Of a DNA stretch of 64,000 nucleotides, positions 1-12,408 are shown piece after piece. A program made the position numbers and the translations under genes. The stretch covers positions 12,632,323 through 12,696,322 of the forward strand of contig CM060848.1 of NCBI GenBank assembly GCA_030737835.1, read 5' to 3'. Under the pieces are notes generated by a model. That model was not told the DNA's origin, ran no database searches, and saw only the letters and a program-made list of their open reading frames with translations. The DNA is from Acorus gramineus (Eukaryota; Streptophyta; Magnoliopsida; Acorales; Acoraceae). Numbering within the stretch: position 1 is the stretch's first letter; each line of letters starts with the position of its first letter.

Positions 1-985
1 TTGAGGAGAAGGCACGAAATTTTTTTTTTTTCGATTTGGATCTCACATCAATGTCTCTCGGATCAGGTTTGACATTATTAGATTCGTAAAAAAATTGTGT
101 TTTGCTTTTTGTTTTAAATATTTAAACACAATTTTTTTTCATGTATTGAATGTTATTTATCACATTTTGATTTGTTTTTGTTTCAATATCTAAATGTAAC
201 ACTCGATACCGTTACATTTTATATATGAGTAGTTTGTTTGATGTTACTGCTACATTGTTGACAATGTAATTTTTCAAATCTGTATTATTTTTGTTACATT
301 CGTAAATGTAACAGTCAACCGCATGTATTGATTTATATTTGTTACATTTATGAATGTAACATTCATTCGTGTATTGGATTTGTTTCAATGTAAATAGTAA
401 TTTATATTTGTTACATTTATTACTGTAACAGTCAAATACATATGTTTGTTAAATGTATCACACAATAAAAAAAGTGTTTGACATTTTCTATAAAATGTAA
501 CTGACTATTGAAAATATAATCTGTTTCTAAATTGTTTAAACATTGCATGGAATGTAAAATATTTAGGTAGGTAAATGAAATTGTTTGTTATATTTATGTA
601 AATGTAACAGTTCTGATGTAAATGTAACAAATCGTTGTGAGAGATGTAAATATTTAATAAAGGTATTTGATGTAACTAATTCATATAGTAACCATATGTG
701 TTTTTTTATTTAAATTTTATACAATAAATATCCAACTTTTTTAGTGTAATTTATGTTCAATTGTAATTTAGGTAAGGATTTTAAAATTCAAAATTTGAAA
801 TGGTTAAATGGATTTCAAGATTCACATGGAAAGGTAATAACCGAATAGAGAAAATGGAGGGATTTGGGTTAATGAGACAGATTTTTAATGAAGGACATAT
901 TTGTATTTTGCCATTTTATCCTTTTTAAAAAGTCAACAAGTTAGTGGGGCTTATATTTTGGGGTCTGGGTATCACCACTCTTCTT
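1..985. repeat. ATGTAAC-rich dispersed repeat, copy 1 (cut by window edge)
   Basis: AT-rich non-coding DNA with about ten ATGTAAC or GTTACAT words, several forming short palindromes (a GTTACATT arm facing AATGTAAC near 290-312 and 340-361). The same blocks recur in the same order at about 53455-54475, including the stretch reading CAAATCGTTGTGAGAGATG and the 3' block GAGAAAATGGAGGGATTTGG. No coding potential is visible. The left boundary lies outside or at the edge of the window, so the family cannot be assigned. Confidence 0.75.
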
Positions 986-3900
986 CTTTATATAAAAAAA
1001 AAACCTCCCTGGACTTCTTGTTTGCTGTACACAAAAAAAAACTGTGGTGTGGACAACAACAAGGAACAAGACATTCTTTTATTTGAATCAAATAAAAAAT
1101 CGAATATAAAAACTTAATTAGTTATTTTGCATCCCAAAAATTGCATTCCAAAAAGCTACCATAATGATTTTTAAATAAAATTTAACAATTTAAAAATTAT
1201 AATAAATATTATTTAATTATTAATTAAATATAAAAAAATATATTTAGCATTAGCCTTAAGCCTCATAATGTATCGTGCTGGCTCTGTTAAAAAGGATTGC
1301 ATGATTCCATTTTATCAAGATCTAAAAAATATCTGCGTGGAGAAAAACAAACTACTCAAACAAAAAAGAAAAATGATGAGGTAAAAATGAAATAAATCTT
1401 AAAAAAGAAGCACATACATTTCACAATATCAGATGATAAACTCCAGGTAAATTGAACATTACTTACGGATATCAAAGAATTCATGTAAAATTTTTCTTTT
1501 TACAGCATCTTTGCTACCAGCTTATGTTGTTTTGGGCGTGTACTCCTTTTATTAATATTAAGAAGTAGCAGATCTACCATTCTCATTTAAAAAAAAAAAA
1601 AAAAACTTTAACGAATGTCTTTTTAAACTTTAACTTATTTTTGAATACACAGACAAGTGAAAGGGATTTTGATACATCGACAGGTGAAGGAAGAAGATAT
1701 GTAGTGTTGAAGAGTTTTGTTCATTATTTATGTACAATTATGTAGTGATAAGAGAAATTTAGATTAACATAAAAAAATGATGAAAAAAAAAAAGATAAAC
1801 AAACTAAAATCAAATTCATGATTAGATACCTGAGGTAGAGTAGGAAGAAGAGATTGGAAATATGACCAACAACAATGTAGGAAGAGGAGATTGAGAATAT
1901 GACCAGCAACAATCGGCACATCTATTCGTCCGTTGGCGGTCTGCGTCTTTGTCTGTGTGTAGCAGTGTAAGCGATTGGCCAATCCGCTGTTGAGGAGTCC
2001 CAGAGACTCACATTTTTATTTTTAATGTGGTGTTTGTGTTTTAGGGTCCCAAATTTTTTTTTTTTTTTTCTGATGGGGCAAAGGGTGTACAGGTTTTTTA
2101 TGGACTGGTTTGTTTTTAACATTTTTGATGGGTTGCTTTGTCTAAAAAAGATGTAATGGGTCAAATACTGAGTCAAAAATAGTGGGTTGCTTTGTTTTTT
2201 TTTTCAAAAATTTGATGGGGTCATTTGACCCACAACTAAAAGAGTAGAGTCCGCCTTAAGTACTCCACTCCCACGGTTCTAAAGGTTAAAAAGAGGGAAT
2301 TCTAACTGTCTACTCGATTTTGGGGAACGGTTACCAAAAAAAAAAAAGAAAAAAGAAAAACAAACAAACAAAATGGATATATTACCCTATGCTAACTCAT
2401 GGGTTTAAAAAATGAAGCTTAAAAATTATTATTGATATAATATATCTATTAGGATTTAGAGAATCAATTATTGACGATCCTTTATTCAAAAATTAAATGT
2501 AAAATATTGACTTGAATTTGTGCTCGGTCATCGAGTACAGAAGGTTCGACGGGCCAGACCCACGTTTGTTGGGTTCTCACTAATCGGGTCTTGAGCCACG
2601 TGGAATATAGTTTATAGGCTTGAATTTTGACCCCTACAATTATGTTATGTTATATTATTTAGTACATTCTTAAATATTTCATCTATTGTTAAAAAGAAAA
2701 TCTATTGTTAAAAAAGAAAGAATATAACTTGATGGAGCTAAATATATTTACAATATACCTTATTTGTGTACTACAATTTTTATTTTGAATTACATAACAT
2801 ATATTTCTTGGGTGAGACATGGCTGGACAAATTTTTCACTTGAAATCCAAACCATTCCCACATTTCATTGGGTTGGAATGCTTCGGGTTTGGATTTAATA
2901 TTTTGGGGATTAAACCTGCTTCAATATAGTCTAGTCAAAGCGAATTTCTTTCTCATATATAATAACTTATTTCATTGTCATCTCTACGTAGGCCTATTAT
3001 CTCTGGATAGTCTCAGTATGTCGCTTTTACTTTTAGGCTCTGTTTGACTCAGAGGTTGGCGTTTGGCATTTAATGCAACCACCCATTAACGCTATCGCGC
3101 AACCAAACACAATTTACAGATTTGCGTCGAACACACTAAAAACCATTGTCGTATTCTGTTTTTGGTCTGTTTTTTCGCATTTCCCTGACTACCTGAAACA
3201 ACGATTCCTAACAATGCAGCCCCCCCTCCCCCCGCGTGTTCAGAAATTTGTGATTTTATCATAAATTTATTAGGAATGCAGCCCCCCTTTTGTCCAATAT
3301 TTATGAATTGGCTGTGATTTTATCAGAAATTTATAACTGAATGTAGTGACCCTGAAATCACTTTGTTAGTTGATTTTGTTATGAAAATTGTTAGACAACC
3401 CCATTAATTTGTAGCCTCAAATGCAATCCAAATTATTATTTTTTTGTTTAAATTGTATACTTTATGTAATAATTAATGTATGTACTTTTGTAAAAAAAAT
3501 AAAGAATATCTTACAATGGACTCATTTATAGAAAAAATTAATTATAACGAGATATATATCTTATTACAGTGAGTGTAGGTAACTAATAAGGTGTACGATG
3601 TTGTAAAAAGGGCTATAAAATGAGTTGAGTGTACCAACACTCTTGTTTTTCATCATGTTCCAGAAAAATAGTGGCAATGCCTAACATACTTTTTTTTTGT
3701 GCAGTATCTCAAAACACTTTTGATTAAAAAATTGAGCATTGTTACACTTAGTTTATTTTAAAGTCTAATATATCTTGTTTGTTATCTTTACTCACTGTAC
3801 CTCATTGTTGAAATTTTTTTACATACTTCATAAATGAGGTTACACAATTCATTAGATGATATATCCGTCTTTTCATAAAAACAAAAAACTTGGGTTACAC

Positions 3901-5110
3901 AATTTACATAAATGAGGTTACACACATTTCATTTTTTATAAAAATTCATAACTCATTAAATGATATATCTGATTTTTAACAAATTCAAAAAATGGTGTGG
4001 AATTCATTTGTTGCTGGAAATAGTATTGAATTTAACATTTTCCAAAAAATTTCTAAAAATGCAGTGGGTTAATAGAATCAGAATAAGACCACTTAGAGCT
4101 TCTCGATCGGTCATAAACTATCCACGAACGCATTCACTGGCATCGACGACTCAATTCAATACAAGTTCAGATTGTATTTTGGAGTCCAAATTCATAAAGG
4201 CTTGGTTGATGATCGTCAAATACCATACACAAGAACAAGTTCAGTCATGGCCGCCGCCTTGGACAAATTGGAATCTTTTTATGTTAACTAATTTGGATTT
4301 CTTTAACATATTGATTGACAAATTAAAAAGGACTTCATGCATATCTTGCTTTATGAAACAGACAAATAACATCTCCATCTGCACGGATAAAAGGGTGGTC
4401 TCTCAATCGTCATCTTCTGAGTTCAGCAAAGAAAATGACAATTGACAAACAAGGAAAGGTTGATATTATTCTTTCTTGTTTTAAACGTATGGTCAACGTA
4501 CTGGTCATATAATCCAAGGATCAACTACGCCGACAAAACAGCTTCCAGATTTTTTTAGATAAATGTTAGGATATGAATCCATTTTTTTTTTTTCGTAATT
4601 AAATTCTCTTGAGTTATATATGAATCCAACTCTCAAACAACTTTCAATTGGATGATTCAGACGAAAATTATATATCTAGTCCTATGTACAATCCTGTTCT
4701 CCATACTCGTCTTTTTTAATTTTTTTAATTATACTAGTTCAAATACATATTGTTATATACAGTGAAATATACATTGAGATATATTAATTATATATTTTTA
4801 AAAAATTCAATATATTTTGATAGTTCAATATATAGTGACGCTATCGTATTGTATACTATACTATTATATAGTATATAAGCGGCTAACGGAACCACTTCTA
4901 AACTGTACAAAATGGATTATAAGTGTATCATAGCTCTGAAACGTGGCACACTCATTCTTTGCTCCCAGTACTGTGTTCTAGTTTTTAATTTAATTAAAGG
5001 AAAAAAAAAAAAAAAAAAGTTTGGTGAGCCGTCATGAACAAAATTCAACGGCTGATCGTGGAATGCGAAATCGAAAACAACAGCCGTTCTCAACAACTCT
5101 CACCTAACCC
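986..5110. other. Intergenic, no gene recognised
   Basis: AT-rich sequence with many poly-A/poly-T runs. Short open frames occur (the longest is 161 codons at 3960-4445 on the plus strand), but none shows a recognisable domain, a sensible initiation context or conserved composition. A poly-A tail preceded by the words GAAGTAGCAGATCTACCA ends near 1605. The same words precede a poly-A run near 50590-50630, so this may be the 3' tail of a retroposon. Nothing else can be supported. Confidence 0.5.
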
Positions 5111-5113
5111 TTA

Positions 5114-5556
5114 GCCTCCACTTGTTTGGAGTATAACCCTCTGAATAACCCTGAATAAGAATTTTGGTGTGTTTGTTTACCTCGGATAACCGCTGATAAA
5201 ATATGTCGGAATAAACTGGTATAAAATAATATATGGATTCCAATCAATCCCTGGAATTAAAGTTATCATAGGTTATTCTATCCAAAGAATATGTAGGCTC
5301 ACTGTCAAATCAACTGTCATCACCTCTTATAAATCACATGTTAAATCAACTATCATTATTTTTTTACCTTTTTAAATATTTATCCATATTTTATTCACAT
5401 TTTACCCAAACAACAAAACATTTATTCTTACGTTTATCAACAAGAATAATTCAAAACATAACCAAACACAAAATCACTTTATCCTTATTTATACTCACTT
5501 ATGCTTGGATAAATGTATACTCTGTAATAAATCATATCCCCGTTTTAAACAGGGGC
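5114..5556. mobile_element. Tourist-like MITE (PIF/Harbinger type), copy C
   Basis: A 443-bp element bounded by TTA on both sides (5111-5113 and 5557-5559). Its imperfect terminal inverted repeats begin GCCTCCACTTG on the left, and the right end reads CAGGGGC on the plus strand. The interior matches the elements at 34534-35447, including GGAATAAACTGGTATAAAAT and the block TCAAATCAACTGTCATCA. Three-base TTA/TAA duplications and GC-rich tips are typical of PIF/Harbinger-derived MITEs. No coding capacity. Confidence 0.75.
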
Positions 5557-5559
5557 TTA

Positions 5560-6555
5560 GTGTGACGTTCGACGTACAAAGACCAACATCTAAAACTTTG
5601 GATAAGTAATAGAAAGCAACGATAGTTTTCAGCTCTTGCTGTGAGCGAGGGTCCCATGCCCTAGAGCCTCCATTTCTGTGAAATTTTCATCGCGAAATGG
5701 TGTTTGGATCAGGGTTTGCGCGTTTGAACGCTTCCAAGCTGTGAACGCACATTGAGCACCTATCCAAATGCTACCTAAGTCGATATGATAAGATCCAAAT
5801 TCAATTAAGGAGTGATGCAAAAAACGTTACAAAACTGAAAAATACTCATGCATGGTTAGTAATATAATATGCATAAATTCCGGATGAAAGTTAATTTAAA
5901 ATGTATTTAATTAATCAATTTTGGGTTGGAGAGTCTCCATAGAGTAAAAATATACATAAATGAACGGAATAACTTTTGTTTGAAATGATGTTTATAACCT
6001 TTGTATTTATTGGCTTTCACTTTATATCCATAAATCATATTTTACTTTATTATATAAATAAAACAGAATGGAATTTGTTTTTCGGTTTGCTAAAATGAAT
6101 TCAATTAGGTTACGGGTTGAGAAATTTAGTTTATTTTCCTTTTAACTTCAATGTAATGATTATTGAAAATATACATATTTTTAAACTTGATAATATCAAT
6201 ATCCATAGCCACTTCAAAATTTCAAAGTAAATATTTAGGATAATGTTATTTAATCTATCTTATTGATTTTCACAAAGTTCTTAAATTAAAAAAATTATAG
6301 AAATTAATGGTTTCAATGCACATTAACATTTTTTAATTAACTAATTCATTTAGATAAATATACATTGTCATCAAATAATGATATAGTCCAATTAATGTAT
6401 AATTTTATTAAATTTCCACATGATATATATCCCCATTTGGATTATTTTTAAGTAAAATATTATAATTCCTCGTAGTTAAAAATTCATAACAAATTAGAGG
6501 TTTAATTTATTTGCGAACATGATATTATTGATTTATCATAAAAGGCTTGTTTTGG
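5560..6555. other. Intergenic, no gene recognised
   Basis: AT-rich DNA. A moderately GC-rich patch near 5630-5780 with the words GGTGTTTGGATCAGGGTTTG resembles MITE-type terminal sequence, but I could not pair it with a second end. Nothing else is supported. Confidence 0.4.
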
Positions 6556-6558
6556 TAA

Positions 6559-6789
6559 TGTACGCGTTTGGATGTGAAGTTGAAACTCTGAGATTCTTAA
6601 GATTTTATGTTTCAGACTCAGCTTTTAAAAAGCTATGTTTTATTAGATTTTCAACCGTAAGATTTTTTTGCCTAAAAAGGAAGATTGTGGTTTGAAAAAC
6701 TAAACGCTGAAAATGTGTTTGGATTTGAGTTTTAGAATTTTTAGCTTTTCAAACGCAGAATCTACCTAAACTCATATCCAAACGGACCC
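6559..6789. mobile_element. Short TIR MITE
   Basis: A 231-bp element with ends of the GTACGCGTTTGGATGTGAAG type on the left and CTCATATCCAAACGGACCC on the right, which are imperfect reverse complements. The flanks are TAA (6556-6558) and TTA (6790-6792), consistent with a PIF/Harbinger-style 3-bp duplication carrying one change. No open frame. Confidence 0.55.
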
Positions 6790-7216
6790 TTAGTAGATTT
6801 GGAATGAAAAAAAAAAAAAAAGAAAAAAATCCATATAACCACCCACAACCATACAAAAATCTAAATAACCCCCTATACTTTTTCTAAATCCAAATAACCC
6901 CCTAGAAACATAATGAAAAGCCAAATCAGCCCACAGAGTTAATTAACTACTAACATAATTAGAATATTCTATTATCCTAACCCATACAAACTGAAATAAT
7001 ACACATAACCCCCTGTAAATTACTTTTTTACCTTTTTTACTCCTCCCTTTTAATAGAATTTCTTCTTCTTCCTCTCACACCGTTGCAGGCACACCGGGAT
7101 CTGATGGTCGTGGCGATCCTCATCTCGGCCATATTTTAATAGGTCCCTCAAAAGTCAAAACCTGAAAAAATTCACATAAGTCTTTACACTGACAAATTTG
7201 CCCCTAATTAATTGAA

Positions 7217-7303
7217 ATGCCGAAAATGTCTCGTCTTCTTCCTAACCACCATTGGCTCTATGCCTCCATTGCAATCTTCTTCGCCATTTTTTCTTCATTG
7301 CAG
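7217..7303 (+). other. Possible captured first exon with signal-peptide-like product
   Basis: An ATG-initiated stretch of 29 codons ends exactly at CAG followed by GTCACA, a possible splice donor. The predicted peptide starts MPKMSRLLPNHHW and continues with a hydrophobic run (about residues 14-28, ASIAIFFAIFSS), as in a signal peptide or membrane anchor. It sits inside the MULE at 6813-8341, so it may be a fragment taken from a host gene. The source gene is not recognised, and chance cannot be excluded. Confidence 0.35.
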
Positions 7304-7852
7304 GTCACAACTGTTGTATTATTACGTTGTTGTCAAATGTCAATCACCAAATGTTAATACCATTAATTGCCATATGTGTTGTGTAAATATAACCGTTAAA
7401 ATGCTTGATGAAATGTGCAAGAATAATTTTCTTTACTGCTTCATGTGTTTGTTGTAATTCCTAAGCGAAGCTTGCAAATTGCTGTGTGTTTCATTTATAG
7501 CAGTCATGCATTTGATGAGATTCCTAAATGGACTTGAGGGTTAGTCGTCATTTTTAAACATCTATACCCATGAATGAAATATATATTGCTTGTACAAGGA
7601 GGAGTTTGTAATTTAGCCGTTATCCTGCGCAGAAACCTTGTAGTCTTTTAAAAAAAACCATTGTTTTCATGCACAAAGACCTTGCTGCGTTTTCATTTTG
7701 CATGTACATGTGCTATTGGCCATTTCATTCATGGAGACACCATGATGCATCTATGAAACCACATTTGAGTGCATGCACAAGCCCAAAAGCCTCACATATG
7801 CGACTTGAACCCGTATGAAAGAGCATAGAAAAACCAGCCTCGCATCAAGAAT

Positions 7853-8160
7853 CACACAACTTTCAAGGCGGCTTTCTCCATTCCCTGGTAGCTCGAGCCC
7901 GACAGCAGCTCCAACCACGCCTTCGTTCGCGGCCCCCTCCTATCACGGAATCCGCGCCTCGTCAATTCACTGAAGACGCTGCCGAACCCGGATGTCGAGA
8001 CGAGGGCGTCGGATGTCGTGCAGGCGGCGGTGAAACAGAGACTGGCCGGGTACCCCGACAAAGCGAGTTCAAACGTCCATAACGTTAGGGTTAGGGTTCC
8101 AGTGCCTGTGCGTAGGTGCTCAAGCACAAGCCGTTCTTGGCGTCGCCCGCAGTGGAGGGC
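7853..8160. other. GC-rich gene-like fragment inside MULE
   Basis: This patch is clearly richer in G+C than the surrounding element and can be read on either strand. The minus strand is open for 91 codons (7852-8127). The plus strand is open after a TAG near 7892 and has splice-like borders: an AG before GTGCTCAAGCACAAGCC near 8115, and ATG followed by GTAATG near 8163. No family is recognised from either reading. The composition contrast supports capture from a host gene. Confidence 0.4.
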
Positions 8161-8350
8161 ATGGTAATGTTTAATTACCTGTTTTGAAACGGGGCAAAAA
8201 TGTAATTTTAAATGTTGGGTTAAGGATTAGTCAACCAGGGGTTAAGTTGACTGACAGAAGGGGCTATTTGGATTTTCAAAGTGTTTGCAGGGGGTTATAT
8301 AAATATCAGACAGTTTGCACGGGGTTATATGGATTTTTCCCATGAAAAAA

Positions 8351-9340
8351 TTATGCAACGAATGCAGCCATGGTTAAGGATCATAAAATTAAGTATACTC
8401 AATTCCCCCAAAAATTATATGTCTATTTGCATTTAAATAATATTTATTAAAAATTACGAATATTTCATTTGTAGTTAAAAGAATTTTATTTGTTAGATTT
8501 TTATTAGGATTTACTGGGACCTGATCTGAAGACATCATAAACAAGGTGGTTATGGATTTCAAAATAAAATTGTGGGTGGGCCATGGGCCAGGAAAGGATA
8601 AAGATTGACATTGTGGAGTGAAATTGGGATCGGGTTATGTTAATTAATTAAAGCTGCTCTAACCCAACATGTTCTCATATTTGGTGATTAATCGCATCAT
8701 GGTTTTTGTAGGCTAGGCATGTCTATTCTATTAATTAACAAAATAGAAAATGTCTCAAGTGATAATGAGAAGAAGAAAAAAAAAACATAAAATCAAACAA
8801 AAAGAAATAAAATAGTTCACCTAAAAAACGCCAAAGATAAAAGCTCTATCAAGTTTCAACTCAAAAACCAAAAACGATCACGCCACTCGCAGATAGCTCT
8901 AACCCACCCGGATGCCAGCTAGTGGCCCCCCGCCAAGTGACAACAACTTTTTTGTTTTGAAGAATGTTGATCACCAGTATTTGATTCATTAATCTCTTTC
9001 ATAGATATGGGAGATGCTTGCTATCTTAATCGATACTTGATTTGTGACACGAGAGCGACAAACAACTCCTATACTTCGAAACACATTTTAAAATCATGAA
9101 TATATTAAAAAGAAAAAGGAGAGAATATCTTACTGTATTTACACTTGCACACAAGGCTTGACCGCGCGAAAACCACCATTCATTCCCCAATAGGAGTCTG
9201 AAACCCATTTCGATATAGTTCGAAGAACACACATTTCAGAAGTTGCACACTGAACATGTGACCCATGGCTGAATATATCGCTCTATTTTTTTGTCACTAA
9301 TTTGTTGTGAAAAACCTTCCCAAATTGATTTAGGTTTGAG
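8351..9340. other. Intergenic, no gene recognised
   Basis: AT-rich sequence with no supported gene. A 68-codon open frame on the minus strand (9026-9232) has no recognisable domain. Confidence 0.4.
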
Positions 9341-9660
9341 GGTTTAAGAGAGAAGACGAACAAATCAAACAAGTAATCACATAGAAGATAAGAAATTTAC
9401 GTGGTTATGATTTTATTGAGAAGAATTGTTTATGTGCCTCACAATATTTTGTTTTCATCAATAACATATATAGAGAAAACAAACAGCTTAAAGAGAAAAC
9501 AAACAAATTTAAAAATAAACAGATTTAGGGATCTCAAGAATCTTAGAGACAGATTTCGCAATCTCCATAATCTTAAAAATATATTTTGCAATTTCTAAAT
9601 ATATTTCGTAATCTCTAAATATATTTCTCAATCTCTAAGTATATTTCCATCATGACTTCA
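9341..9660. mobile_element. LTR-like remnant with short tandem repeats
   Basis: The words AAGAAATTTACGTGGTTATG resemble the 'tttacgtggtt' stretch often seen in plant Copia LTRs. They are followed by several degenerate copies of a roughly 22-bp unit (about 9550-9655, core ATATTTCGTAATCTCTAA). No paired LTR, primer site or gag-pol frame is visible, so this is at best a solo or truncated LTR. Confidence 0.35.
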
Positions 9661-10132
9661 ACTTTGGACCATAGAAATTACACAATTGTCATGCATTTTA
9701 ATTCATCTATCATTTCTGTTTAATAGTGGTTTTTTATATATATAAAAATATTTTATGTGGATTTTTTTATATATCATGTTCGCTTAACAAAATTCGAATA
9801 AATTTTATGTGAGATCAAAACAAACAGATGAATGTAGTCTACTATCCAATTTACCCGTAAATTAGCCATGAAAGATCCCTCCATCATAAATAAAAAACAG
9901 CTCAAACAAAAAAAGAAAATTCTACGTGCATGTATATATTCCTTTTATTTTAGTCATTCATTGAATGTTTGACGTTTGAAGGTACGTATATAATCTGAAG
10001 CACATCGAGTACAATAATTTATTTTTAAATAATGGCTTCAGTGCTTCCTTTTTCAAACAGTTGCCTACAAGTCGAAGTTATATAATGGAGGAAGTGGACT
10101 CAGAAACCGTAAAGTCATGGAACCATGTAACA
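9661..10132. other. Intergenic, no gene recognised
   Basis: AT-rich spacer between the LTR-like remnant and the MULE target duplication at 10133. No feature supported. Confidence 0.4.
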
Positions 10133-10141
10133 TATTATAAA

Positions 10142-10230
10142 GGGTAATTAGAACTTTTAACCCTAAAAAATGAATATTTACAGAAATAGCCCTGTCTTTC
10201 AAATATTTAAAAAACTAGTCCCGTTGACCC
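10142..10230. repeat. MULE left terminal inverted repeat
   Basis: About 88 bp that pair with 15714-15802 at high identity. Shared words include TTTTAACCCTAA, ATGAATATTTACA and CCCCGTTGA / CCCGTTGA. The outer base differs between ends (G versus C). Confidence 0.9.
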
Positions 10231-10808
10231 GATCAGTGCTACCACGTCAGCACTGACCGTTTTTTTTTAATGTTTATATATATATATATATATATATATA
10301 CCATCTCCCTTGTTATTCAGGGTTTATACAGGAGACGACATATATATATGCCATCTCCAGTTCAATTGCCTTAGAAATTTTTTTTCTTTTTTGTTTTTGT
10401 TCAAACATAGTCCTACCTTAAATATAGTGTATAATCCTGCTTGAACATAAATGAAAATGTATGAAAATCTTGCTTCAATGAAATAAAATAACTTAAATGA
10501 AATAAAACACAAGTTCTATAAATTACAATCACTTCTTTACTGTTTGTGCATGAAAATTCATATATCTAAACATATCTTAAGTCCCATATATACAGTCATC
10601 CAAAAAACTTCATAAACCCTTTTTTTTTTTTTGCTTTCCTTGGAGCAGGAGGTGCTGATGAAGAGGGTACGTCTGTGGCTATAGAAGATGGCGCAGCTGA
10701 TTGAGCTAGAGTGGTAAATGATTCACTCGGTCTTCGACTGGCAGTAGTAGAAGTGCATCAAATTCTGCGTGGTCCACGAACATATGTCTAAAGTGTCATC
10801 TCTGAAGC

Positions 10809-12131
10809 TTAATCTGACACTGGAGCTGGTTGTGGTGGCTGCTCAGCCAATTCTGGCTCCAATCGTACATCACCAAAGAACTCATCAATTATGAATTCAG
10901 TATCAGCTCCTGGCCCAAATGCACTGTCATCTATGACATCTCTGGAGTAATCATCATCATCTGTAGCTGCACTGGAGGTACTCGATGGCTGTTCCCTTTC
11001 CCCCATCATCGCCTCTGCATAATTACGTACCACAACAATTATACGTCCCCACTCATCATAATTGGGGTACAACACCAACCCCCTTACAAGCACCTCACTC
11101 ATATTTTGTGTAACTCCTCCCTGTTTATCAGAAGTTTCATTATAATAAGTGGTTTTAAAATCATTTATCACTTTATAAAAATGTAACAATGTTAAAAAAT
11201 TACTGAATGTTGTGCAACATAGCCTGGAGGGTGTTGTGGGGGTGGTGGAGGTGTGATATGTTTGATTGTTTTCTCTCAATACCACTCTATATATCTTCTC
11301 GAACTCCGGGTATGATGCAACTTGTGGATGTGATCTAAGCGTTGGTCCCAACATTCGATAAAAGTTTGGTGATATACCATCCAATTGGTATCCTGTCTAC
11401 CTCGTCTGTTCACCCGATCGATAACCTCTACAATAAATGGTATGTCTTGATGCACCCTAAATTGACGTGTGACTTGATCGGGCACGTGCACCTCCACGAT
11501 ATCAAAGCAAATGAGTGGGATCCTAGCCAACCACAACTCCAATGATCCCTACAAGCATATGGTAGTACAGCATATATCCCAACATAAGGCTGCCAGATAA
11601 CCTACAAAAAATCAAAATTATAATTAGTATCACAATCTTAATGAGTATATATTGTATGTGCGATATAATAATAAAGTTTGGATCACCTGTGACTCAAGAT
11701 GGTAGTCTAGTTGTGCCCTATAGTATATCAGAACTCGTGAAAGTTTCTTTAAGCCACGAGAGATAAATTCTACCACCGTTGATCTTCTCTGCAAGGGGGC
11801 AAACACCTAACAGATCCTCACCAACATGTCCCTAATCATCGCAGTCTGTGATACCGGTCATGGGCTTGCCATCAATGGAAAGCCCTGTCAGAACAGCAAC
11901 ATCCTAAAGTGTGACAGTCATCTCTCCATGTCGCAGATGAAATGTGTTGGTTTCTGGTCTCAATCTCTCCACAAATGCTTGTAATAGTCGATGATTTGAT
12001 CTTGTATATCCCATATGTGTCAAATAGTAGAATCTGAATGCCCTCACGTATGGCTTGATGTATGGATCCATGACCCAGTGACGTAATGCCACCATGTGGA
12101 TCTTGAACTTCATGGTATCGGTCTGTGTCAA
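10809..12131 (-). pseudogene. Plant mobile domain (PMD) protein, degenerate, MULE-encoded
   Basis: Reading the minus strand, the fragment about 12048-11905 gives a peptide with LRHGEMTVTL, then TAG, then DVAVLTGLSIDGKPMTG. This is the conserved PMD core in which the stop replaces the usual Gln of 'TLQDVAVL'. Further on come IWQPYVGIYAVLPYACRD and, after a frameshift near 11540, LWLARIPLICFDIVEVHVPD and TRQFRVHQDIP, matching the PMD family (annotated in plants as MAIN-like or 'phosphatase 7 long form homolog' proteins). Probable introns lie before the IWQPY segment (acceptor near 11602) and at about 11122-11205. The acidic, Pro-rich tail ends at 10809. PMD genes occur both as host genes acting in silencing and genome stability and inside transposons; the position within the TIRs makes this one transposon-borne. 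Confidence 0.85.
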
Positions 12132-12408
12132 ATTTAATCAGTTTGTTAAACAAAATAATTTTGACCACAATAATAACAAAAGAGATAAAATTATTCTAAT
12201 GGATATACCTTTCCCTGAAATCCATGATGAGATCTATGAGATCCCTAAAAATACAGCAAATCATCCACGACGGGTCCATGCCACTCACGTATGTCCATCA
12301 CCTGTAATTTGAACACAAATTAATATATACTCAAACAATTTAATATTCATTGTAATATCAGAATCACATTTAACATTTATATCAGCATTTGTATTTCTAC
12401 GTGGACAT

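Larger units (their letters stand above)
6813..8341. mobile_element. MULE-type element with internal tandem end motifs and probable captured sequence
   Basis: The two ends are inverted repeats. The left starts with an A-rich run then AATCCATATAACC and repeats the words AAATCTAAATAACCCCCT and AAATCCAAATAACCCCCT. The right end mirrors this with GGGGCTATTTGGATTTTC, GGGGGTTATATAAAT and GGGGTTATATGGATTTTTCC. ATGAAAAAA occurs immediately outside the right end (8342-8350) and at 6804-6812 on the left, giving a candidate 9-bp duplication, although the A-run makes the exact left edge uncertain. No transposase is present. The interior contains a plausible first exon (7217-7303) and a GC-rich patch (7853-8160) unlike the element's AT-rich ends, which is the pattern of a Pack-MULE. 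Confidence 0.65.

Noticed and set aside
3960..4445. 161-codon open frame on the plus strand
   Set aside because: No domain, low-complexity AT-driven composition, and no splice or promoter support; likely chance.
10271..10302. (TA)n tract
   Set aside because: Simple microsatellite inside the MULE end; no further meaning supported.
10830..11186. 118-codon open frame on the plus strand
   Set aside because: Antisense shadow of the PMD coding region on the minus strand.
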